Assembly: GCA_945874695.1 (NCBI GenBank)
Contig: CAMCHP010000013.1
Coordinates: 1 to 52,064 of the forward strand
DNA: 52,064 bases
DNA from: Chryseobacterium gleum
GTDB lineage: Bacteria; Bacteroidota; Bacteroidia; Flavobacteriales_D; Sanyastnellaceae
Direction of reading: 5' to 3'
Shown here: piece after piece, positions 25,368 to 34,323 of the stretch
How the letters are laid out: every line of letters begins with the position of its first letter
Position numbering within the stretch: position 1 is the first letter of the stretch
Program-made: the position numbers and the translations under genes
Notes under the pieces: model-generated
Databases searched by the model: none
Told to the model about the DNA's origin: nothing
Seen by the model: only the letters and a program-made list of their open reading frames with translations

Positions 25368-25570
25368 ATGCCGCGCGTTATGAAAAGGTTCTTCATTATT
25401 TTCATCGTTTGTTTAGCAATTGGGGCTTCGGCAGCAGCTTACCGTCAGTTTCAGCACCTGACAATCTCTCAAAACCTCGTCGAAAAATAGAGCTCCTGGC
25501 GACCTGATCTTTCATACCTCGCAGTCATCGCAAAGCCAAGCCATGCCGTTGGCCATTCATTTTTACAGTA
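25368..25570 (+). pseudogene. Remnant of a YiiX/YebB-type permuted-papain amidase gene
   Basis: A short + strand ORF (25368-25490) starts with a clear signal peptide (MKRFFIIFIVCLAIGASAAA from 25380) and stops after 40 codons at TAG. One frame over, starting at 25498, the sequence reads GDLIFHTSQSSQSQAMPLA. This is the N-terminal hallmark of the YiiX-like NlpC/P60 superfamily (GDLIF.TS.S.QSKAIQLAT). One A fewer in the AAAAA run at 25483-25487 would join the two frames. The match then breaks off and the 3' end runs into dnaG, so the gene is both frameshifted and truncated. Homology is judged by eye. Confidence 0.5.
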
Positions 25571-25585
25571 ACCAGCAATTGACGC

Positions 25586-27550
25586 CTATAAAATCGCACT
25601 GCCGAAATAGCGCGATATCTCCATTTTAATGCGATTCAAGCGCATTTGTTCAGCTAAAAGCATCATTTCTTCCTCTTCGGCACTGCTCTTCTTCAACGCG
25701 GTTTCAACCGCACTCATCATAAAGCGCACGTGAAACAATTTCAATTTGTGAATGCACCACTTGACGCCTTGTTCCACATTCATCTCTTCTGTTTCGGGAA
25801 AAATGCGGTGCTTTTGCGACCAGTTTTGACTCAAACGGTAGCGATCGGCGGTATGATCACAATAAAAAGAAACAATGGCAGCGTTTTCATGATTCAAAAA
25901 ACGCTTCTCCTCTGGGAATTCACCGGCACGCAAGTGCTCCAGGTAGATTTCTGAAATGAGCCGCAACAACTCAAAATGAATGTCGAGTTGCTCGTGTTGC
26001 ATTTCTGACAAGATGAACTCAGCCGCAGAAATGGTGCGCGATTCAGGGTGCCGTGGATCTTCTCCCTCAACCTTCACGGTTACCGGATAGCGTCCATAAC
26101 GCACCAACAGCCGAGCCAACTCTGACTCGATGTAAACAATGTTTTGAAGCGATGGGGTATGCTTCTCTTCCTGCAACGGCTCATCAGGAACAACGTAGTC
26201 AAACTCATCAACCGGTGGCGGCACTTCACGCTCCGGTGAAGTTGTGGTCTTCTTTCGAAGCAGCTTGTTCACCTCCAGCAACAGCACCTGCTCATCCACA
26301 TGCAACAAGTGGCTACACTCTTGAATGTAAACACTGCGCTTAATGGCGTCAGGTATGCAAACGATTGACTCAACCACTTCACGAATCATGCCTGCGCGCT
26401 TGATCGGATCACCCGCCGCGTCTTGCGCCAGCATATCCGTTTTGAACGACATGAAATCGCGCGCATCCTCGGTGATGTAGCGCATCAACTCATCGGTACT
26501 GACCTTGCGTGCAAACGAATCGGGGTCATCCCCATCGGGGAACAAAACCACACGAACATTCAAACCCTGACTTAAAATCAGATTGATCCCTCGAAAACTC
26601 GCACGAATACCCGCAGGGTCGCCATCGTACAAAATGGTAATGTTCTCGGTGTAGCGTTTGATCAAGCGCACCTGATCTTCAGTTAAAGCCGTACCCGAAG
26701 AGGCAACCACATTTTCAACCCCAGCTTGGTGCAACGAAGTTACATCGGTGTAACCCTCAACCAGAAAACAGCGGTCTTCACGCGCCATGGCCTGCCGCGC
26801 ATGGTAGATGCCATAAACAACCTTTGACTTGTTGTACAGGGCGCTCTCCGGACTGTTAAAGTACTTTGCCGTTTTCTTGTCGTTTCGCAAAATACGTCCG
26901 CCAAAAGCAATCACGCGTCCTGAAACATCTAGAACTGGAAAAATGACGCGCTCACGAAAGAAATCAAAATGCTTCTCGCCGCTCTCGCGGGTTAACCCCG
27001 CCGCAATGAGCCACTTCAGCTCAAAACCTGCTGCGAGCGCGGCTTGGGTCATGTGATCCCAGCCCGACAAGCAATAGCCCAAACGAAATTTACGAATGGT
27101 GTCATCGCGGAAACCACGCTCAATGAAATAGCTGTGCCCGACATTTTGACCCTCCTCGGTATCCCAGAGGCACTGCTCAAAGTACTTCGCAGCCCATTCA
27201 GTCACCGCGAGCAAGCTCTCACGTTCAGAACGCTCGAGTGATTCTTCTTCACTCGGCTTTTCTTCTTCAATTTCAATGTTGTAGCGCTTGGCTAACCAAC
27301 GCAGGGCTTCAGGGTAGCTCATTTTCTCATGCTCCATGAGAAAAGTCACCACCGAACCTCCTTTGCCCGATGAAAAGTCTTTAAAAATACCCTTTGACGG
27401 GATTACGAAAAACGAAGGGGTGCGCTCGCTCGTGAATGGACTCAATCCGCGGTAGCTCGAACCTGAGCGCTTCAAGGGTACAAATTCACCGACCACCTCC
27501 TCAATGAGGGCGGCGTCCATGATTCGGTCTATTTGATCGCGTGAAATCAT
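25586..27550 (-). CDS. dnaG: DNA primase DnaG
   Basis: 654 residues; makes RNA primers at the replication fork. The N-terminal domain aligns to the DnaG zinc-binding domain (YRGLSPFTSERTPSFFV, then FKDFSSGKGGSVVTFLMEHE), but the usual Cys/His ligands are Ser, Thr or other residues. This loss is seen in other Bacteroidota primases. The TOPRIM core is normal: FLVEGYTDVTSLHQAG with the catalytic Glu, and YDGDPAGIRAS with the metal aspartates. The C-terminal helicase-binding region is present. A TACCTTTGC box ends 6 bp before the ATG, suggesting a leaderless transcript. Confidence 0.95.
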   Translation of the reverse strand: MISRDQIDRIMDAALIEEVVGEFVPLKRSGSSYRGLSPFTSERTPSFFVIPSKGIFKDFSSGKGGSVVTFLMEHEKMSYPEALRWLAKRYNIEIEEEKPSEEESLERSERESLLAVTEWAAKYFEQCLWDTEEGQNVGHSYFIERGFRDDTIRKFRLGYCLSGWDHMTQAALAAGFELKWLIAAGLTRESGEKHFDFFRERVIFPVLDVSGRVIAFGGRILRNDKKTAKYFNSPESALYNKSKVVYGIYHARQAMAREDRCFLVEGYTDVTSLHQAGVENVVASSGTALTEDQVRLIKRYTENITILYDGDPAGIRASFRGINLILSQGLNVRVVLFPDGDDPDSFARKVSTDELMRYITEDARDFMSFKTDMLAQDAAGDPIKRAGMIREVVESIVCIPDAIKRSVYIQECSHLLHVDEQVLLLEVNKLLRKKTTTSPEREVPPPVDEFDYVVPDEPLQEEKHTPSLQNIVYIESELARLLVRYGRYPVTVKVEGEDPRHPESRTISAAEFILSEMQHEQLDIHFELLRLISEIYLEHLRAGEFPEEKRFLNHENAAIVSFYCDHTADRYRLSQNWSQKHRIFPETEEMNVEQGVKWCIHKLKLFHVRFMMSAVETALKKSSAEEEEMMLLAEQMRLNRIKMEISRYFGSAIL

Positions 27551-27556
27551 ACCTCC

Positions 27557-27565
27557 GCAAAGGTA
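27557..27565 (-). promoter_or_regulatory. -7 element directly before dnaG
   Basis: TACCTTTGC on the minus strand, 6 bp upstream of the ATG. With a start site 4-6 bp downstream of the box, the mRNA would begin at or near the start codon. Confidence 0.5.
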
Positions 27566-27600
27566 TCAAATGCGACGTGTAATCGCGAAGCGGACAGCGC

Positions 27601-28296
27601 TCAGGGCGCAAGCAACTTAAAGCCCTTACCGTGTACGTTAATGATCTCGATTTCAGCGTCTTCTCTCAGGTGTTTCCGCAACTTGGCGATGTACACATCC
27701 ATGCTTCGTCCGTTGAAATAATTGTCGTCGCCCCAAATTGCGTTCAGTGCAAAGTTGCGTTCGAGCAAGCCATTTTTGTTCTTACAGAGTAAATACAGCA
27801 GCTCATTTTCTTTGGTTGTGAGCTTTTCTTCTTCACCGTCGAGTGTGATGCGTTGGCGGTTGTAGTCGAAGCGGTATTTGCCGATTGCGAACTCAGTCAC
27901 CTCATCACCGTCAACCGGAAGCGGCGCTGAACGGCGCATAATGGCATTGATCCGCACCAAGAGTTCTTCCATGCTGAACGGCTTGGTCATGTAGTCGTCG
28001 GCTCCCGCCTTGAAGCCTTCCAAGGTGTCTTCTTTCATGCTTTTCGCCGTCAGAAACAAAATGGGCGTGTGGCGATCGTCTTCACGAATCTCTTTAGCCA
28101 CGGTGAAACCATCCTTGTTAGGCATCATCACGTCTAAGATCACAAAATCGAAATGCTCACGCTTAAACAGCTTCAAGCCCTCGGCCCCATCCACCGCTAA
28201 GGTGGTATCAAAACCCTTTGCCGTAAGGTACTCAGAGAGCAACATGCCTAAGTTCTGATCGTCTTCACAAAGCAATATTCTATTCGTCTTCTTCAT
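27601..28296 (-). CDS. OmpR/PhoB-family response regulator (RprY-like)
   Basis: 231 residues: an N-terminal receiver domain (phosphorylated Asp55 in VILDVMMPNKDG; acidic pair in LLCEDDQ; lysine in MTKPF) and a C-terminal winged-helix DNA-binding domain (LTTKENELLYLLC, and NGRSMDVYIAKLRKHLRED). It overlaps its kinase gene by 17 bp. The pair resembles the Bacteroides RprX/RprY system. Three TTAAC repeats in front of the operon are the expected kind of site for a PhoB-type regulator, so autoregulation is likely but unproven. Confidence 0.92.
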   Translation of the reverse strand: MKKTNRILLCEDDQNLGMLLSEYLTAKGFDTTLAVDGAEGLKLFKREHFDFVILDVMMPNKDGFTVAKEIREDDRHTPILFLTAKSMKEDTLEGFKAGADDYMTKPFSMEELLVRINAIMRRSAPLPVDGDEVTEFAIGKYRFDYNRQRITLDGEEEKLTTKENELLYLLCKNKNGLLERNFALNAIWGDDNYFNGRSMDVYIAKLRKHLREDAEIEIINVHGKGFKLLAP

Positions 28297-29698
28297 GATC
28301 TGTAGGTAAATAGATGTAAAATGTACTTCCTTTTTTTAACTCGCTTTCAACGCGAATGTTTCCGCCGTGCTTTTCAGTAACAGCTTTTACATAACTCAGA
28401 CCCAAGCCAAAACCCTTCACATTGTGCACGTTACCTGTAGGCACGCGGTACAATTTGTCGAAGATTTTCTTTTGGTTCTCCTTGCTAATACCGATCCCGT
28501 TGTCGGTAAATGCGATCTCAATTCCTTCTTTTACGTTCTTCGAACGGATGGTGATGCTCGGCGCTTGGGGCGAATACTTCAGGGCATTATCAATCAAATT
28601 GTACACCACATTGGTGAGGTGCACTTCATCGCCACGGATAACCGGATTGATGGCTTCCAGCTCCATACGCACGGTGCCATCGTGCTTCTTCACTTGGATG
28701 GCGATGTTTTTTACAACGCCTTTGATCACCTCGTGGGCATTGATCCACTCGCGGCGTAAAATCATTTCGCCGCGATCTAAAATGGCCGATCGCAACACAT
28801 TCTCGACCAACACCGCCAGGCGTTTGTTCTCGGTGTTGATCATACCCAAATAGGTTTTCAAAATGCGCTCCGTCTTCGGAATGTCAGGGTCGTTGAGTGC
28901 CTCACACGCCAAAGAAATCGTTGAAATCGGCGTTTTGAGCTCGTGGGTCATGTTGTTGATGAAATCATTTCGGATTTCGTTCACCTTCTTCTGCTTGAAA
29001 ATTGTGATGATCGTGTAAGTAAAAGCCGCGAAGATCAGCACAATCAGCACGGCTGATCCCGTGAGCATAAACCACATGGTTTGAATCAAAAAGCGCTTGC
29101 GCTTGGGAAAATGAACCCTTAAAAACGATGCGTCATCGCCTGCGGCCTCGAAGATGGTGACCTTATAGCCTTGGCTGAACAGTTCTTCGCGGTGTGCCTC
29201 GGCACTCGTTTCTAACAACTCGGGCTGGTGGTAACGATTGAAGACCCCGAAAACAAACTGGGTCTTAATCTCCTTACGCTCCAATTCTGCCTGCAGCAGC
29301 GAGTCAATGAATGCTGAGGTAATCGGCTTTGCTTCAACCTGAACCGCTATACCAGGTACCCGACCGCTGCTCAAATCTACATCACCACTTCCGAGGTCGG
29401 GGATAGCATCTGGCCGATAGGCCGAAATCGCATCCAAGGTTTCCAACGAATCATCATCGTCAAGCATGTACTGGGTTTCTTCTTCAGCTTGGGCAAGCGG
29501 ACGCTCAACGCCTTCAATGAAGTAATTCTCGCGCTCAATCACTTCAGCAACCGTCAGCAAAGCGAACTGAACGCCTTGGTCAAACTCTTGCTCGCGCAAA
29601 ACGATCGAATTGTTAACCCAATAAAACTGAATGGCAACTAAACCAATAAAGGCGACGCCAATTACAGCCACTAAACTGTATATAAATTTTCGGGTCAA
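28280..29698 (-). CDS. Sensor histidine kinase (RprX-like)
   Basis: 472 residues starting at a TTG codon (LTRKFIYSLVAVIG). Two membrane segments (about 5-27 and 207-234) enclose a periplasmic sensor of about 175 residues rich in Asp/Glu. HisKA box with His252 (NMTHELKTPIS), N box VVYNLIDNALKYS, G1 TDNGIGIS and G2 GFGLGLSYVK are all intact, so it should autophosphorylate. First gene of the two-component operon. A TACCTTTAC -7-like box lies 27 bp upstream and three TTAAC repeats lie 75-100 bp upstream. Confidence 0.93.
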   Translation of the reverse strand: MTRKFIYSLVAVIGVAFIGLVAIQFYWVNNSIVLREQEFDQGVQFALLTVAEVIERENYFIEGVERPLAQAEEETQYMLDDDDSLETLDAISAYRPDAIPDLGSGDVDLSSGRVPGIAVQVEAKPITSAFIDSLLQAELERKEIKTQFVFGVFNRYHQPELLETSAEAHREELFSQGYKVTIFEAAGDDASFLRVHFPKRKRFLIQTMWFMLTGSAVLIVLIFAAFTYTIITIFKQKKVNEIRNDFINNMTHELKTPISTISLACEALNDPDIPKTERILKTYLGMINTENKRLAVLVENVLRSAILDRGEMILRREWINAHEVIKGVVKNIAIQVKKHDGTVRMELEAINPVIRGDEVHLTNVVYNLIDNALKYSPQAPSITIRSKNVKEGIEIAFTDNGIGISKENQKKIFDKLYRVPTGNVHNVKGFGLGLSYVKAVTEKHGGNIRVESELKKGSTFYIYLPTDHEEDE

Positions 29699-29724
29699 AT
29701 TTTTCGGTTCTCGATCAATGAAAT

Positions 29725-29733
29725 GTAAAGGTA
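29725..29733 (-). promoter_or_regulatory. -7-like element of the kinase-regulator operon
   Basis: TACCTTTAC on the minus strand, 26 bp before the TTG start of the kinase gene. Confidence 0.4.
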
Positions 29734-29772
29734 TTTTTTAGTCGTGGAGCTGCTGATTTCACTTGGCTATTT

Positions 29773-29798
29773 TTAACAAGAGTTAACCGGCTCTTAAC
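29773..29798. promoter_or_regulatory. Triple TTAAC direct repeat, candidate response-regulator operator
   Basis: TTAAC on the + strand at 29773-29777, 29783-29787 and 29794-29798, a 10- and 11-bp spacing. Direct repeats with 11-bp period are the usual target of OmpR/PhoB-type regulators. The site lies between the kinase-regulator operon (minus) and a divergent -7 element (+, 29821), 22 bp from the latter. That is where an activator would replace the -33 contact. Confidence 0.5.
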
Positions 29799-29820
29799 AC
29801 TTCTTCTGCCCTAGCCCCGT

Positions 29821-29829
29821 TACCTTTGT
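29821..29829 (+). promoter_or_regulatory. Divergent -7 element
   Basis: TACCTTTGT on the + strand, with no TTTG at the -33 position but with the third TTAAC repeat in that place. Confidence 0.5.
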
Positions 29830-29833
29830 CAAG

Positions 29834-29973
29834 GAAATTATTTTGGAAGTTTTCCACGATTACTTCTCTCTCAATTTCAGGTTTAAGGTGAACTCAATTT
29901 AGACATTACAGGTTTTTGGTTTACCTATTTCGAAACAAGCGATAGAGCCCTGAACGCAGGGCTTTATTGTTTT
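29834..29973 (+). ncRNA. Candidate small RNA, about 140 nt
   Basis: The stretch between the divergent -7 element and an intrinsic terminator contains no ATG on the + strand and no recognisable gene. It could be a short noncoding transcript controlled by the adjacent two-component system. It is not similar to any RNA family I recognise. Existence of the transcript is inferred only from the two flanking signals. Confidence 0.35.
29944..29973 (+). terminator. Intrinsic terminator
   Basis: A 9-bp stem (AGAGCCCTG/CAGGGCTTT with one G-T pair), loop AACG, then ATTGTTTT. Orientation is + only; on the minus strand no T-run follows. There is no protein gene upstream on this strand for it to serve. Confidence 0.75.
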
Positions 29974-30064
29974 CAGACGTTTCATCGCCCAATTGTGACA
30001 ATTCAACCCATTTGCATTTCCTTTGACCCCGTATTGGCGCAATTTTGTCGCAAATACGAATGTC

Positions 30065-32437
30065 ATGAAATCGATTTTAACCGCAATTTTAATGCTCCAA
30101 GTGGCGCTTTTGGTGTCAGCGCAAAATCCGTACGCAGTGCCGCTAACCTCCGCCATTACTGGAACAGTTACCGATGCCCAAAGCGGATTTCCTTTACCAG
30201 GGGTGACCGTAATTTTGCTCGACAGCGACCCCATTGTTGGCGCAATCACCGACATGGATGGGCAGTTCAAACTAACTCCCGTGGTGGTCGGGCGTCACAG
30301 TGTGCGCATTTCAAGCATCGGATATGATGTACGAACCCTCGACAACCTCTTGGTCAACAGCGCCAAAGAACTCAACATCAATGTTGCGCTGACCGAACAA
30401 ATTACACGCATCGAAGGCGTAGAAATTGTGGCGCAAGACGATAAAACGCAAGCCCGTAACGACATGGCTACGGTGAGCGCGCGATCGTTCACCGTTGAAG
30501 AGGCCATGCGCTACTCGGGTAGCCTTCAAGACCCTTCGCGTATGGCGCAAAACTTCGCCGGTGTGTCAAACGCCAGCGATGACCGCAACGACATCGTGAT
30601 TCGTGGCAACTCGCCCACGGGCGTGCTCTGGCGCATGGAGGGTATCGACATTCCCTCACCCAACCACTTCAGCGCCTTTGGCACCACCGGTGGCCCTGTG
30701 ACCATGCTCAACATCAACAACCTATCCAACTCTGATTTCTTAACCAGTGCATTTCCCGCCGATTACGGCAATGCACTCAGCGGGGTGTTTGATCTGCGGC
30801 TTCGCAACGGAAATAAGAATCGCTACGAATTCACCGGCCAAATCGGATTCAACGGCTTTGAACTCGGCGCTGAAGGTCCGCTCAAAATTGGCAATGGCGG
30901 CAGTTTCTTAATCAACTACCGCTATTCAACATTGGAAGTTTTCAACGCACTCGGACTCGAATTTGGCACCGGAACGGCCATCCCCCAATACCAAGACCTC
31001 ACCTTCAAAGTCGATATTCCAACGAAAAAAGCGGGCCGTTTTGGCGTGTTTGGTGTGGGCGGCACGAGCTACATTGAGTTTTTGGCAAGTGATGCCACCG
31101 AAACCAATCTCTTCAGCACCGATGCTGAAGACACGCGTTTTTCTTCAACAACCGGCTGGACAGGCATCACCCACAGCTATTTTTTTAATGAACGCACCCG
31201 CTCAAACCTCGTCATAGCGGCCAGTACAGCGGGCACCAACGGTTCAGTTGACAGTTTGTCGCTCGTCAATGGCTCGCCCGTGCGCAACTTCGGCACCGAT
31301 CAACTTCAAAACAAAATTACGGCACGGCTCGACATCAATTCAAAACGCAATGCACGCAACACCCTCAAATTTGGGGTACAGGCCGACCTGTTCGCATTCG
31401 ATTTCAGAGACTCTGTGCGCGTAGCAGACAACGCCTTCTTTTACAGAAACAACTTCAACGACAACGCCGTTTTGTTGCAGTCGTACGCCTCTTGGCAATA
31501 CCGCGCAGGCGAAAAATTAACCGTAAACTCAGGCTTACATGGCCAAATGTTCATGCTCAATGAAGCACTCGCCATTGAACCACGGGTAGGGGTGCGTTAC
31601 CAACTCAAACCCAACCAAAGCATCAATTTCGGAGCCGGGCTTCACAGCCAAATGCAGCCTGTTCCGGTTTATTTCAATCAGCAGCGCTTCCCCGATGCTG
31701 ACCCTTTGCTCACCAACGATCAACTCGGCTTCAACCGCTCATTGCACACCGCCTTGGGGTACGACAACTCCATTACGGAGCACGCACGCATCAAATTTGA
31801 AGTGTATTACCAACACCTCTTCGACATCGCCGTTGATCGCGACCCGTCTGCATTCTCCATGCTCAATGTCGGCACCGACTTCACCATGCCGAGCAATGGC
31901 GACCTTGTGAACACCGGAGAAGGCCGAAACTACGGCGTAGAATTCACCCTAGAGCGCTTCTTCCACCGCGGGTTTTACGGATTGGTAACCGCGTCATTGT
32001 TCGAGTCGTTCTACACCGGCAGTGACCAAGTTGAACGCTCAACCGCATTCAATACCAACTTCGTGTTCAACACCCTTGGGGGTAAAGAGTGGGTGCTCAG
32101 CGAAAAAAACACCGTGTCGGTTGACACACGAGCGACCTTGGCGGGCGGGCAACGCTATACCCCCATCGACCTCGAAGCGAGCATCGCTGAAAACCGCACA
32201 GTACGCCGCAATGAAGCCGCGTTCTCTGAACAATATCCTGCATATTTCCGTTGGGATTTGAAGCTCACTTACCGAAGAAATGGTAAAAAAGTCACCCAAC
32301 AATGGAGTGTCGACTTGCGCAACCTCACCAACCGCCAAAACATCTTCAGCGAGAACTTCAATGCACGTTCAGGGCAACTTGAAACCCGCTACCAACTCGG
32401 TTTCTTCCCTGACATTCAGTACCGCATTTATTTCTAA
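30065..32437 (+). CDS. TonB-dependent outer-membrane receptor
   Basis: 790 residues from the ATG at 30065 (MKSILTAILMLQVALLVSAQ signal peptide). A carboxypeptidase-like regulatory domain follows (ITGTVTDAQSGFPLPGVTV, about 36-115), then a plug domain (VIRGNSPTGVLWRMEGIDIP) and a beta-barrel ending in aromatic IQYRIYF. No SusD gene is adjacent, so it is not a typical SusCD glycan system; iron, vitamin or peptide uptake is possible. A LytS-type kinase and LytTR regulator follow after 38 bp and may control or sense its substrate. The longer reading from 30023 lacks a signal peptide and is rejected. Confidence 0.9.
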   Translation: MKSILTAILMLQVALLVSAQNPYAVPLTSAITGTVTDAQSGFPLPGVTVILLDSDPIVGAITDMDGQFKLTPVVVGRHSVRISSIGYDVRTLDNLLVNSAKELNINVALTEQITRIEGVEIVAQDDKTQARNDMATVSARSFTVEEAMRYSGSLQDPSRMAQNFAGVSNASDDRNDIVIRGNSPTGVLWRMEGIDIPSPNHFSAFGTTGGPVTMLNINNLSNSDFLTSAFPADYGNALSGVFDLRLRNGNKNRYEFTGQIGFNGFELGAEGPLKIGNGGSFLINYRYSTLEVFNALGLEFGTGTAIPQYQDLTFKVDIPTKKAGRFGVFGVGGTSYIEFLASDATETNLFSTDAEDTRFSSTTGWTGITHSYFFNERTRSNLVIAASTAGTNGSVDSLSLVNGSPVRNFGTDQLQNKITARLDINSKRNARNTLKFGVQADLFAFDFRDSVRVADNAFFYRNNFNDNAVLLQSYASWQYRAGEKLTVNSGLHGQMFMLNEALAIEPRVGVRYQLKPNQSINFGAGLHSQMQPVPVYFNQQRFPDADPLLTNDQLGFNRSLHTALGYDNSITEHARIKFEVYYQHLFDIAVDRDPSAFSMLNVGTDFTMPSNGDLVNTGEGRNYGVEFTLERFFHRGFYGLVTASLFESFYTGSDQVERSTAFNTNFVFNTLGGKEWVLSEKNTVSVDTRATLAGGQRYTPIDLEASIAENRTVRRNEAAFSEQYPAYFRWDLKLTYRRNGKKVTQQWSVDLRNLTNRQNIFSENFNARSGQLETRYQLGFFPDIQYRIYF

Positions 32438-32475
32438 TTTCACAAGCAGAACGAGCTGTTTGCAAATCCACCAAA

Positions 32476-33537
32476 GTGAAAAAACGAAGCGTAACTGAGC
32501 TTTTAGGATTTAACGATCGTTGGTTGTTGGTCTTGGGTATGCCTTTGGTGGCCTTCATAGTACCCCTTGTTTTCTTCTCAAAGACCAATTCAGCTTTAGT
32601 CGGACAAAACCTCACGGGTTACATCTCGTCGCTCTGCTTCACAGCGATCTATTGGTTTGGCAATCGGCAAATTTTGCTTGAGTTACGCAAACGCTTCTTT
32701 GAACATAAAAGCGACATTCGCCGCATCACCGTCCAATCCGTTTTGGTGCTCGGGTACACCGTAAGCGTCGGCCTCTTGTCTATTTTCTTGATGAACTACA
32801 TCCCCGATCACGGTGCTGAGGGTGAAAATTCGTTTTTTGCCGGACTCTTTATCAGCTTCTTCATTCTTTCGATTTATGAAGCCGTATGGGCATCGTCGCG
32901 CTTGAAGCAAACCTCACTTGAAGCCGAGCAACTGAAACGCGCAAACGTGCAAGGGCAACTTGATTTATTGAAGACGCAGGTAAATCCACACTTTCTCTTC
33001 AACAACCTCAACACCCTCGCGTCGCTTATACCTGAAGACCCTGAACGGGCGGTCCATTTTGTACAAAACCTATCGGTGGTTTACCGAGCAATTCTCGAGG
33101 TGAGAGAAAAAGAGCTGGTTACCCTCGAAGAAGAGAGCAAATGGCTCGCGAGTTACATTTACTTGCTCGAAGCCCGATTTGGTGAAAGTCTCGTCGTCGA
33201 GCTCGATGTCCCCGAAGTGCTTTGGCAACGTTTTGTTGTGCCCTTGGCGCTTCAAATACTCCTCGAAAACGCCATCAAACATAACGTTGTCGCCTCCAAA
33301 CGACCGCTCTACGTGCGCATTTATGCTACCCCGCAGCCCGAAGCAACCTTAATCGTCACCAACAACCTGCAGCGCAAAGCTCAACTTGAGCCTTCCACCC
33401 AAACAGGTTTAACGAACATCGCCAAACGTTACGCATTGCTGTGTGACCGTGCGCCGCGCATCCTTGAAACCGACACCGACTTCACGGTCATCCTACCCCT
33501 GCTTAACATCCCTCGCTATGAAGATCGCCATCATTGA
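32476..33537 (+). CDS. LytS-type sensor histidine kinase
   Basis: 353 residues from a GTG start. Four membrane helices (about 15-150), then a coiled coil and a His_kinase domain with QVNPHFLFNNLNTLASLIP (phospho-acceptor His) and an HATPase region (LQILLENAIKHNV). No extracellular sensor domain is present, so sensing is probably within the membrane. The 3' end overlaps the LytTR regulator gene by 20 bp, which fixes them as a pair. Confidence 0.92.
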   Translation: MKKRSVTELLGFNDRWLLVLGMPLVAFIVPLVFFSKTNSALVGQNLTGYISSLCFTAIYWFGNRQILLELRKRFFEHKSDIRRITVQSVLVLGYTVSVGLLSIFLMNYIPDHGAEGENSFFAGLFISFFILSIYEAVWASSRLKQTSLEAEQLKRANVQGQLDLLKTQVNPHFLFNNLNTLASLIPEDPERAVHFVQNLSVVYRAILEVREKELVTLEEESKWLASYIYLLEARFGESLVVELDVPEVLWQRFVVPLALQILLENAIKHNVVASKRPLYVRIYATPQPEATLIVTNNLQRKAQLEPSTQTGLTNIAKRYALLCDRAPRILETDTDFTVILPLLNIPRYEDRHH

Positions 33538-34270
33538 AGACGAGCGACCGGCGGCGCAACGCCTCGAACGACTTGTGCACGCCATCCGACCGCAGGTCGA
33601 AATCATCGGCATGGCCGACAGCATCGACGACGCTTGCGAGCTCTTGGTCAATCCAGCGATCGAACTCGCATTCCTCGATATTCAACTCGCCGATGGCATC
33701 AGTTTCAGCATCTTTGATCGCATCCCAGTTCAAGCTCCTGTAATTTTCACCACCGCGCACGACGAATATGCATTGCGCGCGTTCAAGGTCAATAGCATCG
33801 ATTACCTGCTCAAACCCATTGAACCTAGCGCCCTCCTCGATGCCATTTTGAAATTCGAACAGCACCGCTTGCCCATCCACCGCCAGTACAATGCGGCCTT
33901 TGAATCGCTCGTGGCCCAAAGCAAAGCATACCGCAAACGGTTTCTCATCAAATCGGGGCACCAGCTCTCGTTTGTTACCGCTGATCAAGTGGCTTGGTTC
34001 GTGAGCGATGCAGGAACAACCTTTCTCGTGACCAAGCAAAACGACCGCTTCATTTTGGCCGCTACCCTCGATGAACTCGAAGCTGAACTCGATCCAACCT
34101 CGTTCTTCAGAATCAATCGCGGTTGCATCGTCGCGCTTCAAGCCATTCAAAAAATCGAACCCCATCTCAATCACCGCTTGCTGCTCCATTTGGTGCCCCA
34201 AGCCCACGAAGTTGGCCTCGTGAGCCGTCAACGGGTCGCTGAATTTAAACAATGGCTTGACGGTAAATAA
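33518..34270 (+). CDS. LytTR-family response regulator
   Basis: 250 residues from the ATG at 33518 (MKIAIIEDERPAAQRLERLV); longer readings would cut further into the kinase gene. Receiver domain with Asp54 (AFLDIQLADG) and DYLLKPI, then a C-terminal LytTR DNA-binding domain (KRFLIKSGHQLSFVTADQVA, FFRINRGCIVALQAIQKIE). Partner of the overlapping LytS-type kinase. Its targets may include the TonB receptor gene upstream. Confidence 0.93.
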   Translation: MKIAIIEDERPAAQRLERLVHAIRPQVEIIGMADSIDDACELLVNPAIELAFLDIQLADGISFSIFDRIPVQAPVIFTTAHDEYALRAFKVNSIDYLLKPIEPSALLDAILKFEQHRLPIHRQYNAAFESLVAQSKAYRKRFLIKSGHQLSFVTADQVAWFVSDAGTTFLVTKQNDRFILAATLDELEAELDPTSFFRINRGCIVALQAIQKIEPHLNHRLLLHLVPQAHEVGLVSRQRVAEFKQWLDGK

Positions 34271-34280
34271 GTTATTCTTT

Positions 34281-34302
34281 TTTTCTGCCTAACGGCAGGA
34301 TG
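34281..34302 (-). repeat. REP-like palindrome, copy c
   Basis: On the minus strand: CATCC, stem TGCC/GGCA around GTTA, then GAAAA. It starts 10 bp after the LytTR regulator stop. Confidence 0.7.
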
Positions 34303-34323
34303 GGCGACACCCACTAAAAACCC

